Positions 1 through 6,246 of a stretch of DNA of 10,794 bases are shown here, in pieces. Each line of letters begins with the position of its first letter. The first letter of the stretch is position 1. The notes beneath the pieces were generated by a model. That model saw only the letters and a list, made by a program, of their open reading frames with translations, made no database searches and was not told the DNA's origin. The translations under genes and the position numbers were made by a program. Origin of the DNA: Candidatus Aenigmatarchaeota archaeon (GTDB lineage Archaea > Aenigmatarchaeota > Aenigmatarchaeia > PWEA01); NCBI GenBank assembly GCA_003554235.1, contig PWFY01000005.1, positions 1-10,794 of the forward strand, in the 5' to 3' direction.

Positions 1-260
1 GTGGGTTCGTAAGAATAGGTCCAATAGATGCCCTCATACACGTTTCACAGATTATGGACGACTATGTAAACTACGATGAGAAGAACGATTCGCTGGAAGG
101 AAAGGAAAGTGGGAGGAGACTAAAAAACAGTGACCTTGTCAGGGCAAGGACTATATCCGTTTCGTATTCAAAGGACAATAAGGTAGGCCTTACAATGAAG
201 CAGCCCGGCCTTGGTGCGCTGAAATGGTTGGAGGAGGCAGAAGAAGAAAAAGAGGAATAG
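1..260 (+). CDS. rpo7: DNA-directed RNA polymerase subunit Rpo7 (RpoE'), C-terminal part
   Basis: The gene is cut by the left edge; the reading frame is open from base 3 and ends at TAG 258-260. The visible 85 residues are the S1/OB domain of archaeal Rpo7. They include [18 protein letters not shown] at the edge, then a D-YVNYDE stretch, a GKESGR turn, and [19 protein letters not shown] near the end, which is the conserved C-terminal signature of this subunit. Rpo7 pairs with Rpo4 to form the RNA polymerase stalk, which binds nascent RNA and helps open-complex formation. The protein ends in a short Glu/Lys tail (EEAEEEKEE). An internal ATG at 54 lies inside the S1 domain and is not a real start. 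The next gene is ribosomal L1, so rpo7 lies directly upstream of the stalk operon, although a new promoter is visible between them. Spt4 or other usual Rpo7 neighbours are not in view. Confidence 0.93.
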   Translation, partial: GFVRIGPIDALIHVSQIMDDYVNYDEKNDSLEGKESGRRLKNSDLVRARTISVSYSKDNKVGLTMKQPGLGALKWLEEAEEEKEE

Positions 261-270
261 ATTTAAATAG
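261..270 (+). promoter_or_regulatory. TATA box of the L1-L10-L12 operon
   Basis: ATTTAAATAG begins right after the rpo7 stop codon. Counting about 26 bases from its centre puts transcription start near base 291. The leader would then be about 42 nt and would begin at the 5' arm of the predicted L1-binding structure. A second AT-rich stretch (270-282) could serve instead. Read-through from rpo7 is also possible. Confidence 0.55.
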
Positions 271-290
271 TTTAAAGATATTATTGGGTT

Positions 291-332
291 GCACCGTTTA
301 CTACCATCGTTTCTGATGGTAGGAGGTGAATC
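291..332 (+). promoter_or_regulatory. Putative L1 autoregulatory RNA element covering the ribosome site
   Basis: The leader can fold into two helices with an asymmetric internal loop. CACC (292-295) pairs with GGTG (325-328). CTACCATC (301-308) pairs perfectly over 8 bp with GATGGTAG (315-322), closed by the loop GTTTCT. The internal loop is GTTTA on one side and GA on the other. The Shine-Dalgarno sequence GGAGGTGA (322-329) is thus mostly paired, 3 nt before the L1 ATG. Archaeal L1 is known to repress its own mRNA by binding a copy of its rRNA site, shown in Methanococcus. The TACTACC/GGTAGGAG parts match, from memory, the helix 76 region of archaeal 23S rRNA. L1 binding here is inference. 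Confidence 0.6.
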
Positions 333-965
333 ATGAACGAAGAAGCTTTAGAAAAGATTGAAGGTTTAAAAGAAGAAAGCAAGGAGAGGGATTTCTTACA
401 GACAGTAGACTTGATAATAAATTTAGGTGGCGTAGAGCTAACCGATCCAGAAAACAGGTTCTCGGCCGATGTAATACTACCACATGGAAGAGGGAAGGAA
501 AGAGAGGTCTGTGTCATAGCCGATACAAAGGTCCCTGATGCCAAGAAGCTGGATGTAAATCTTATAACAAAGGACGACCTTGAAGATTTAGAAGGAAACA
601 AAGACAAGGTAAAGAAAATTGCCCAAGAAAACGACTATTTCTTAGGTGAGGCTCCATTAATGCCCAAGGTAGGTCAGGTAATGGGACCGGTACTTGGACC
701 AAGGGGTAAGATGCCTAAGCCGTTCCCCCCCGACGCAGACCTCGAAAAGACGCTGAAAAAGAGGGGGAATGCACTGGGAATAAAATTAGGGGAAGATCCT
801 ACTCTTCACTTTCCCGTCGGCACAGAAGACATGTCTGCTAAAAAGATAAAAGAAAATGTAGAAGCTGTTCTCGAAGTATTTGGGTCCAACCTTCCAAAAG
901 GACCGCAACAGATTGACTCCGTCTATCTAAAACTGACCATGTCCAAACCAGTGAGGCTGATATGA
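333..965 (+). CDS. rpl1: 50S ribosomal protein L1 (uL1)
   Basis: This 210-residue protein has the usual archaeal L1 length. It binds the mobile L1 stalk of 23S rRNA and helps release deacylated tRNA from the E site. The family signature is clear near residues 110-135: PKVGQVMGPVLGPRGKMPKP, followed by the PFPPDADLE region. The N-terminal half shows the RNA-binding strand pattern (DLIINLGGVELTDPENRF, then DVILPHGRGK). The C-terminus carries the conserved LPKGPQQIDSVYLKLTMSKPVRL block. The ATG at 333 follows a strong GGAGGTGA. It is the first gene of the stalk operon; its TGA (963-965) overlaps the L10 start, so translation is probably coupled. Archaeal L1 also acts as a translational repressor of this operon, and a matching RNA structure lies just upstream. 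Confidence 0.97.
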   Translation: MNEEALEKIEGLKEESKERDFLQTVDLIINLGGVELTDPENRFSADVILPHGRGKEREVCVIADTKVPDAKKLDVNLITKDDLEDLEGNKDKVKKIAQENDYFLGEAPLMPKVGQVMGPVLGPRGKMPKPFPPDADLEKTLKKRGNALGIKLGEDPTLHFPVGTEDMSAKKIKENVEAVLEVFGSNLPKGPQQIDSVYLKLTMSKPVRLI

Positions 966-1810
966 TGGTAAAGAAATGGAAGAAAAGGGAAGTAAAGCAG
1001 ATCAAGAATCTGTTGGAAGAAAAACCTGTGATAGGCATCACAAGTATGTATAAGATACCTGGACCACAGCTACAGGACATAAGAAAGGACCTGCATGGTA
1101 AGGCCAAGATAAGAATGTCAAGGAAGACTTTAATGAAGATGGCCTTGGATGAGGCAAAAAGAGATGATATAGAAGATCTGAAGGAAAGGCTGTTAGGAGA
1201 ATCCGCCTTTGTTTTTACAGAGATGAATCCCTTCAGCCTCTATTCCTATCTCCAGGAAAACAAGAGCTCTGCGCCCGCACAATCAGGAGACATAGCACCC
1301 AACGACATAGTTATTCCTGAGGGAGGGACAGGCATAGATCCAGGACCTGCAATCGGAAAATTACAGAACGCAGGTATCCAGACCTCTATAGACGACGGCG
1401 AGATTAAGGTTGTTGAGGAATGCAAGGTTGTTGAGGAAGGTGAGGAAATAAGCCACGAAGTAGCTGAAGCCCTAAAGATGTTGGACATGGAGCCCATGGA
1501 GATAGGGCTAAGTCTAAAAGCGGTCTGGGAGGACGGCCACATATTCGAACCCGATGATCTAAAGCTGGATCTGGATGAATACAGAGGCAAGATAAAAATG
1601 GCATACCAAAGAGCCATGAACCTTTCCATAAATTCAGGCCACGTAACCCAGGAAACCATAAGACCGTTGTTAACAAAGGCATGGGCCGAGGCCAAGTCCT
1701 TATCTATAGAAACCGAGTTCCCTACCAAGGAAACAATGGAAGATATTATAAGAATAAACAACGCAAAAACAAAAAGCCTTAAATCTAAGGTTGATGAGGA
1801 GGTGTCATGA
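962..1810 (+). CDS. rpl10: 50S ribosomal protein L10 (uL10, acidic protein P0)
   Basis: uL10 is the base of the ribosomal stalk: its N-terminal domain binds 23S rRNA next to L11 and its C-terminal helical spine carries L12 dimers. In the 282 residues I see the N-terminal L10 fold (KWKKREVKQIKNLL, then KIRMSRKTLMKMAL near 50-60), and the archaeal P0 insertion domain with PEGGTGIDPGPAIGKLQ near 120-140. An Ala/Leu-rich helical spine runs from about 205. The protein stops after SLKSKVDEEVS and lacks the long Glu-rich tail with GLGxLF that most archaeal L10 proteins (about 310-340 residues) carry. ATG 962 overlaps the L1 stop by 4 nt; a second ATG at 965 is equally possible, with GTGAGG (951-956) upstream of both. 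Confidence 0.95.
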   Translation: MMVKKWKKREVKQIKNLLEEKPVIGITSMYKIPGPQLQDIRKDLHGKAKIRMSRKTLMKMALDEAKRDDIEDLKERLLGESAFVFTEMNPFSLYSYLQENKSSAPAQSGDIAPNDIVIPEGGTGIDPGPAIGKLQNAGIQTSIDDGEIKVVEECKVVEEGEEISHEVAEALKMLDMEPMEIGLSLKAVWEDGHIFEPDDLKLDLDEYRGKIKMAYQRAMNLSINSGHVTQETIRPLLTKAWAEAKSLSIETEFPTKETMEDIIRINNAKTKSLKSKVDEEVS

Positions 1811-2125
1811 ATGGAGTACGTACAGTCCGCCATGCTTCTTCACTCTGCAGGCAAGGAAATAACAGAAGAAAATGTAACCGAAGTGCTTGAAGCCGCAGGA
1901 ATCGAAGTTGATGAATCAAGGGTCAAGTCACTGGTAGCCGCTCTGGAAGATGTAGACATAGATGAAGCAGTCGAAAGTGCAGCTGTTCCGGCAGCAAGCA
2001 CAGCACCAGCTGAAGCAAAGGATGAAGCAGTCGAAGAAGAGGAAGAAGAGGAAGCTGAAGAAGAAGAGGATGAAAAGGGAGAAGAAGAAGCAGCAGAAGG
2101 CCTTGGAAGCCTGTTCGAAGGATAG
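1811..2125 (+). CDS. rpl12: 50S ribosomal protein L12 (P1, aL12)
   Basis: This 104-residue protein is the archaeal stalk protein L12/P1, present in several dimers on L10, where it recruits and stimulates translation GTPases. The N-terminal dimerisation and L10-binding domain is at about 1-58 ([21 protein letters not shown] and [21 protein letters not shown]). An Ala/Pro hinge follows ([11 protein letters not shown]), then a long Glu-rich stretch, and the factor-binding end GLGSLFEG. The tail usually ends LFG, so the extra EG is a small variation. GGAGGTG (1798-1804) sits 6 nt upstream. The start abuts the L10 stop TGA without a gap; an overlapping ATG at 1807 is out of frame. As L10 here has no acidic tail, L12 is the only stalk component in this operon with the GLGxLF end. 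Confidence 0.97.
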   Translation: MEYVQSAMLLHSAGKEITEENVTEVLEAAGIEVDESRVKSLVAALEDVDIDEAVESAAVPAASTAPAEAKDEAVEEEEEEEAEEEEDEKGEEEAAEGLGSLFEG

Positions 2126-2135
2126 AAAACCAGAA

Positions 2136-2157
2136 CGTTTATTTTTCTCTTATTTGT
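2136..2157 (+). terminator. T-rich terminator of the ribosomal operon, also a possible alaS TATA region
   Basis: The spacer after L12 holds a T-rich run (GTTTATTTTTCTCTTATTT), as expected for hairpin-independent archaeal termination. The same bases (CGTTTATTTTT, centre near 2142) are placed to act as a TATA box with transcription starting near 2168, only about 7 nt before the alaS ATG. One element may serve both purposes. Neither function is proven. Confidence 0.45.
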
Positions 2158-2174
2158 AATTATAGTTGATTGCT

Positions 2175-4967
2175 ATGGGGAAAATCGAGCATCTAAAGGA
2201 TCAGATACGGAAGGAAGCAGCCAAAAATCCCAAAGAGTTCTTCCCTGTGGACAAGTTAAAGGAGAGGGATTTTCATAGAGGTAGGTGCAAAAACTGCGGC
2301 AGATATTTCTGGTCCAAGAACAATGACAGAAAGGTCTGTGGCGAAGGTAGATGCTCTGGTGGATACAGCTTCATAGGAAACTCTCCGGCTGAAAAAAAAC
2401 TTGACTATACCTCAACATGGACCGAGTTTAAAGACTTCATGGAGAAGAGGGGGTATACAGGGATAAACAGATACCCTGTACTCGCAAGATGGAGAAACGA
2501 TACTGAATTTGTACGTGCCTCCATATACGACTTTCAGCCATACGTCGTTTCAGGTGAAGTAGAACCACCTGCAAACCCCCTGGTCATACCTCAACCATCC
2601 CTTAGGTTCAACGACATAGAAAACGTAGGTGTGACCGGAGCCCATTATGTATTACATAATCACATAGGACAACACGCATTTGAAACCCCTGAAAACTATG
2701 ACCAGTCCGGATATTTCCAGGACATGTTGGAATGGCTCGTCAAGGGACTGGGGATACCTGAAAAAAAAGTTGTGATCCATGAAGACTCGTGGGGCGGTGG
2801 AGGAAACCTCGGCGTTTCACTAGAGTTCTTCGTCGGTGGGATGGAACTTTTTAACCAGGTCTACATGTCCTACAAAGTCGATGAATCAGAGAGAGGATAC
2901 ATAGAACTTGACACCAAGGTCCTTGATATGGGTATGGGGCACGAAAGAATAACTTGGTTAACACAGGGGACAGAGACATCGTACCAGGCCTCGATGCCCT
3001 ACGTCGTGGGAAAGCTTATAGAGAATACTGGCATCGAAAGAGACAAAGAACTTTTAAGAAAGTTTTCCGTGCGCTCCGGGGAATTGAATATTGATGAAGT
3101 AGAGAATGTAGAATCCGTCTGGAAGGATGTGGCAGACGATCTCAATGTAAAAAGTGAAAGACTTAAAGAAGAAGTAAACACCATGGCAGCCATATACTCA
3201 ATAGCAGATCATACAAGGGCCCTGCTTTTTGCATTTGTTGACGGAGCTCTTCCGTCCAATACAGGAGAAAAACACTCCCTCAGGGCCATACTCAGAAGGG
3301 CACTAGATTTTATAGACAAGTACGGATGGGAGCTTGAACTCGAGGAGGTAATGGAATGGCACGCAGAAGAGCTGCATCAGCTTTTCCCAGAGCTCAGGGA
3401 CAACTTAGACCAGGCAAAAAGGATAATGAGACATGAGCAAAAAAAACACAAAGAAATGATGAAGAAGGCAAGGAAGACGATAGAAGGGTTAAAAGGAAGT
3501 GAAATCGATGAGGAAAGGCTTGTTGAGTTGTATGACACACATGGTATATCGCCGGAACTTCTCAAAAGATCTGGCGTCGACGTAGAGGTACCACAGAACT
3601 TTTACTCTATGGTGTCCGAAAAACATCTAAGGAAAGGTGAAGAAAGGGGTGGTGAAGAGACGGGCTTTGACCTTGAAGGTGTTGAGAAAACGGAGAAACT
3701 TTTCTATGACGAAACTGCAGTGGACTTCAAGGCCGAGGTGGTTAAAATATTGGACAGAGATGATGAAAAATACGTTGTTCTCGATCGGACCTGTTTTTAC
3801 CCTACCCAAGGAGGTCAGATGAGCGACCGGGGAACTATAAACGGTTTTAAGGTCTCAGAAGCTATAAACGAAGCCGGTATAATCCTCCATAAAATGAAAG
3901 ACTTTGACTTCGGTGAAAGGGAAACTGTCAGGGGAAAGATAAACTGGGATAGAAGAAAACAGCTGATGCAACACCACACCGCAACTCACATAATAAACGG
4001 TGCTGCAGCAGAAATACTCGGAGATCATATATCTCAGGCCGGAGCAAAGAAAACGGAGGAAAAGGCCAGGCTGGACATAACACATTACGAAAAAATAGAC
4101 AAGACAAATCTGGAAAAAATAGAGGAAGTGGCCAATAGATGGATAAAAGAGGGCCTTGAAGTTGAAAAAGGTACAATGAAGAAGTCAGAGGCGGAAATGA
4201 AGTACGGTTTTAAAATATACCAGGGAGGCGTACCGCCTGGCAACGAGCTTAGGATAATAAACATAGGGGATGGAAAGGATGTCGAAGCCTGTGGAGGCAC
4301 ACATGTAGAAAACACAGAAGAAGTGGAGGAAATAGTAATTGTCAACAGCACAAAGGTACAGGATGGTGTTGTTAGACTAGAGTTCAAATCAGGTAGAGCA
4401 GCCAAAGATCATAGAAAATTCAGAAAGAAGAAAAGGGAGGAGCTGGAGGAAATGATTGATATAAAAGGCCATACCCTGGACGACCTTTGCGAAATATTTG
4501 ACGTTCCCGCCGATCAAATTGTAAACGTTGTAGAGAGGTTTATAGAAGAATGGCAGGATAAAAAAAGAAGAATTGAAAGACTGGAGGAATACGCCGGATC
4601 CGAGGAAAGGGGTTATGAGAAGAGGCCCCGTGACCCCGAGGATCTCTTTGAAGAATGGAAGGACCAGGACAAGTATATAAAAAGTCTGGAAAGGGAGATA
4701 TGCAAAAAGGTTGTGGAAAAGGCCAAGGAAACCAACAAAGACCTTTTCAAGGAAAGGGTTCCGGTGGAGGACATAGGAACGTTGACGAGGGCTGTCAAAG
4801 AAATCATAGAAGAAAGAAACGAAACTGCAGTATATCTCAGGGGAGAGAAGGCTGTTATAGCAGGCAAGGGATCTAATTCTGAATACGACATAGTCCAAGA
4901 GGTAAAAAAAGAGGCAGAGGTAGTAAAGGAGTCCGGTGCAATAGTAAAAGGATTCAACCTCAGGTAG
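2175..4967 (+). CDS. alaS: Alanyl-tRNA synthetase, archaeal type
   Basis: AlaRS charges tRNA-Ala and hydrolyses mischarged Ser/Gly-tRNA-Ala. The 930 residues have the archaeal layout. An N-terminal zinc knuckle has C38, C41, C55 and C60. The class II catalytic core contains RNDTEFVRASIYDFQPYV near 108-125, PQPSLRFNDIENVG, and the GMGHERITWL motif near 255. Helical tRNA-recognition regions follow, then the editing domain with HHTATH (H601, H605) and CGGTH (C706, H710), the four expected zinc ligands. The C-terminal part (about 750-930) has a coiled region and a C-Ala-like end, finishing VKGFNLR without the Gly-rich tail I would expect. ATG 2175 (MGKIEH) is chosen over the in-frame TTG at 2166, because no ribosome site is seen and a near-leaderless mRNA starting near 2168 fits. 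Its stop directly abuts the stop of the opposing gene. Confidence 0.97.
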   Translation: MGKIEHLKDQIRKEAAKNPKEFFPVDKLKERDFHRGRCKNCGRYFWSKNNDRKVCGEGRCSGGYSFIGNSPAEKKLDYTSTWTEFKDFMEKRGYTGINRYPVLARWRNDTEFVRASIYDFQPYVVSGEVEPPANPLVIPQPSLRFNDIENVGVTGAHYVLHNHIGQHAFETPENYDQSGYFQDMLEWLVKGLGIPEKKVVIHEDSWGGGGNLGVSLEFFVGGMELFNQVYMSYKVDESERGYIELDTKVLDMGMGHERITWLTQGTETSYQASMPYVVGKLIENTGIERDKELLRKFSVRSGELNIDEVENVESVWKDVADDLNVKSERLKEEVNTMAAIYSIADHTRALLFAFVDGALPSNTGEKHSLRAILRRALDFIDKYGWELELEEVMEWHAEELHQLFPELRDNLDQAKRIMRHEQKKHKEMMKKARKTIEGLKGSEIDEERLVELYDTHGISPELLKRSGVDVEVPQNFYSMVSEKHLRKGEERGGEETGFDLEGVEKTEKLFYDETAVDFKAEVVKILDRDDEKYVVLDRTCFYPTQGGQMSDRGTINGFKVSEAINEAGIILHKMKDFDFGERETVRGKINWDRRKQLMQHHTATHIINGAAAEILGDHISQAGAKKTEEKARLDITHYEKIDKTNLEKIEEVANRWIKEGLEVEKGTMKKSEAEMKYGFKIYQGGVPPGNELRIINIGDGKDVEACGGTHVENTEEVEEIVIVNSTKVQDGVVRLEFKSGRAAKDHRKFRKKKREELEEMIDIKGHTLDDLCEIFDVPADQIVNVVERFIEEWQDKKRRIERLEEYAGSEERGYEKRPRDPEDLFEEWKDQDKYIKSLEREICKKVVEKAKETNKDLFKERVPVEDIGTLTRAVKEIIEERNETAVYLRGEKAVIAGKGSNSEYDIVQEVKKEAEVVKESGAIVKGFNLR

Positions 4968-5450
4968 TCAGTCATACCTCACTGATATATAGTCTCCATG
5001 CTTGAGTTCATACTCCCTGTATTGGTTTATACTTTCCATGGGTTGATCTTCCCTGCCTTCAAGAAATCTTCCCCTTGAGACACTAACACTGTTGGCCCAG
5101 GTCGTATTGCACATGTTGTTGTTCTCATACCCCATTAATTCATTTCTACTGAAACTCTTATCCATCGTATCAAACACATGCCCGAGGCTTGCACCACTCT
5201 CAATAGGAAAAGTAACCGTGTTGTCCTCGTGGACCCTTATCTCTCCAAAATCGAACTCCTTGGAAGACTGTGTAACTTCTTTTTCTTCTCCACATATTCC
5301 TATTTCCACAAAGGCTCGTCCTTCAACTCCAGTTTGTTCACCACCCGGGAAGGCCATGGAAACAGCATAGGCCAGGGCGGACCCACCGAAAAGCATTACC
5401 ACGAATATTGCAAGAGCCTGTTGTTTTGTTATGCCAACCATTGAAACCAT
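4968..5450 (-). CDS. Small membrane-anchored exported protein, unknown function
   Basis: The 160 residues begin with a short cytoplasmic stretch (MVSMVGITKQQ) and one hydrophobic segment (about 12-34, ALAIFVVMLFGGSALAYAV). The rest is a polar domain of about 120 residues presumably outside the membrane. No lipobox is evident, so a signal anchor is likely. C53 and C114 could form a disulfide. The order of elements (a short strand with CGEE, IRVHEDNTVTFPIE, LGHVFDTM, then VSVSRGRFLE and ELKHGDYISVRYD) recalls, from memory, a small extracytoplasmic family seen in archaea and bacteria with a THDxxGxIHxE strand and a TLGxFFxxW motif; that match is weak and tells nothing of function. ATG 5450 lies 2 nt after the 3' end of the tRNA gene; an in-frame ATG at 5441 is the alternative. 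No ribosome site is visible. Confidence 0.75.
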   Translation of the reverse strand: MVSMVGITKQQALAIFVVMLFGGSALAYAVSMAFPGGEQTGVEGRAFVEIGICGEEKEVTQSSKEFDFGEIRVHEDNTVTFPIESGASLGHVFDTMDKSFSRNELMGYENNNMCNTTWANSVSVSRGRFLEGREDQPMESINQYREYELKHGDYISVRYD

Positions 5451-5452
5451 GA

Positions 5453-5539
5453 TAGCCCCGCCAGGATTCGAACCTGGGCCATGAGGTCCAGAACCTCACA
5501 TCCTTGGCCTAAAGTATTTGACCGCTAGACTACGGGGCT
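5453..5539 (-). tRNA. tRNA-Gln (anticodon CTG) with expanded D-loop or mini-intron
   Basis: On the minus strand the acceptor AGCCCCG (5539-5533) pairs with CGGGGCT (5460-5454), with discriminator A at 5453 and no encoded CCA. The anticodon stem TGAGG/CCTCA closes the loop TTCTGGA, giving anticodon CTG (5491-5489), which reads the Gln codon CAG. The T-arm is CCAGG-TTCGAAT-CCTGG. The variable loop has 4 nt. The length is 87 nt, about 14 more than expected. The excess is in the D-arm, between GTCTAGC and AAGGAT, where GGTC (5523-5520) can pair with GGCC (5509-5506) around an AT-rich loop. The rest is canonical, so the gene looks functional. The extra piece is either a non-canonical mini-intron or a real D-loop expansion. 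Confidence 0.93.
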
Positions 5540-5575
5540 CAACTCCAATCTGGATACATTTAGTTGTAATGTCAC

Positions 5576-5585
5576 TTTTATAAAC
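5576..5585. promoter_or_regulatory. Palindromic TATA box shared by tRNA-Gln and the SecB-like gene
   Basis: The core TTTATAAA (5577-5584) reads the same on both strands. For the plus strand, +26 from its centre gives a start near 5606, about 20 nt before ATG 5626 and just upstream of GGAGGTG (5615-5620 region). For the minus strand it gives a start near 5554, about 15 nt before the 5' end of the tRNA. No other good TATA box lies in the 86-nt gap. The TFB recognition elements on either side would set direction; I cannot resolve them by eye. Confidence 0.55.
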
Positions 5586-5625
5586 TTCAAGGTAAAAACC
5601 TTTCTTGTTTCAAGGAGGTGTTATA

Positions 5626-6060
5626 ATGCCAGTAATAGGTGTAAACCTTAGGAGTATTAGCTCAAATAGAGGCAAAGACATCGGTGGAAATCTCAAGGTC
5701 AACAACACGCCGAGGATAAAGGAAGTAGATCTGAAGAAGGTGGGCAGCCTTGATAAAGAGGCCCTTTCCATAGATTTTGAGTATTCCTGTGAGTACAACA
5801 AGGAAGACTCAGAAGAACCGGTAGCAGAGATAAAAATGGGTGGAGAAGTGATTTTTATGGTCGAAGACCCCGAGGGAATACTGGAAGATTGGAAGGAAGA
5901 CAAGGATCTCCCAGATGAAGTAGTAGTTCCAACGATAAACAGTATAATGAGGAAGTCATTGACAAAGGCCATAGACATATCCGAGTCTCTTCAGATACCA
6001 CCACCAATAAGATTCCCTAAGGCCAAGAAGAAGTCTGAAAGTGCTCGATACATAGGATAA
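5626..6060 (+). CDS. Conserved archaeal protein, possibly SecB-like
   Basis: The 144-residue protein starts at ATG 5626 behind a strong AAGGAGGTG (5612-5620); an upstream in-frame TTG at 5605 lies ahead of the ribosome site and is rejected. The sequence has no signal peptide or membrane segment. The order is: strand GVNLRSISSNR, NTPRIKEVDLKKVG, strand ALSIDFEYSCEYN, a long strand PVAEIKMGGEVIFMVE, an acidic turn ILEDWKEDKDLP, a helix VVPTINSIMRKSLTKAIDISESL, then QIPPPIRFP and a Lys-rich end. That beta-sheet plus late helix, ending in a short Pro-containing strand, resembles the SecB chaperone fold and the small archaeal SecB-like proteins known to me. The match is by pattern only. The divergent neighbour encodes an exported protein, which would suit an export chaperone but is not evidence by itself. 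Confidence 0.8.
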   Translation: MPVIGVNLRSISSNRGKDIGGNLKVNNTPRIKEVDLKKVGSLDKEALSIDFEYSCEYNKEDSEEPVAEIKMGGEVIFMVEDPEGILEDWKEDKDLPDEVVVPTINSIMRKSLTKAIDISESLQIPPPIRFPKAKKKSESARYIG

Positions 6061-6164
6061 ACCCCTTAAATTCTTTTATTTTTAATTTAAATTTGTTTAA
6101 GTCCTTCTTTAGTTGTTTTAAGTCTTATAATAACTTCTAGAATCATTTAAAGCTTCTAAAATGC

Positions 6165-6204
6165 TGTGAGGATTGCCGCTAACTCTCACATTTTCGTGAG
6201 TTTT
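6165..6204 (+). terminator. Alternative stem-loops followed by T4
   Basis: TGTGAG (6165-6170), CTCACA (6185-6190) and GTGAG (6196-6200) are complementary in turn, so arm 2 can pair with arm 1 or with arm 3. The 2-3 hairpin CTCAC-ATTTTC-GTGAG is followed by TTTT. It may be a terminator of the upstream plus-strand gene or part of a small structured RNA. Stems are only 5-6 bp. Confidence 0.3.
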
Positions 6205-6231
6205 ACTAAAAACCACTTAAAAATATATTTT

Positions 6232-6246
6232 ATAACAAATAGTTAT
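6232..6246. repeat. Dyad motif copy 1 (ATAAC-N5-GTTAT)
   Basis: ATAACAAATAGTTAT is a perfect 5-bp dyad with a 5-nt spacer. It matches the pair of motifs in front of the first winged-helix gene (6837-6851 and 6882-6896) under the consensus AYAAC-N5-GTTRT. It could be a remote operator downstream of that gene. A chance match in AT-rich DNA cannot be excluded. Confidence 0.35.

Noticed and set aside
1246..1833. Long minus-strand ORF of 195 codons opposite L10 and L12
   Set aside because: Mirror frame of confidently identified ribosomal genes; Ser/Phe-rich composition typical of antisense frames.
2166..2174. TTG at 2166 as the alaS start
   Set aside because: Adds only three residues, has no ribosome site, and the ATG at 2175 begins a typical N-terminus.
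4389..4898. Minus-strand ORF of 169 codons opposite alaS
   Set aside because: Overlaps the AlaRS editing and C-terminal coding region and has the Phe/Leu-rich look of a reverse frame; no promoter or ribosome site.
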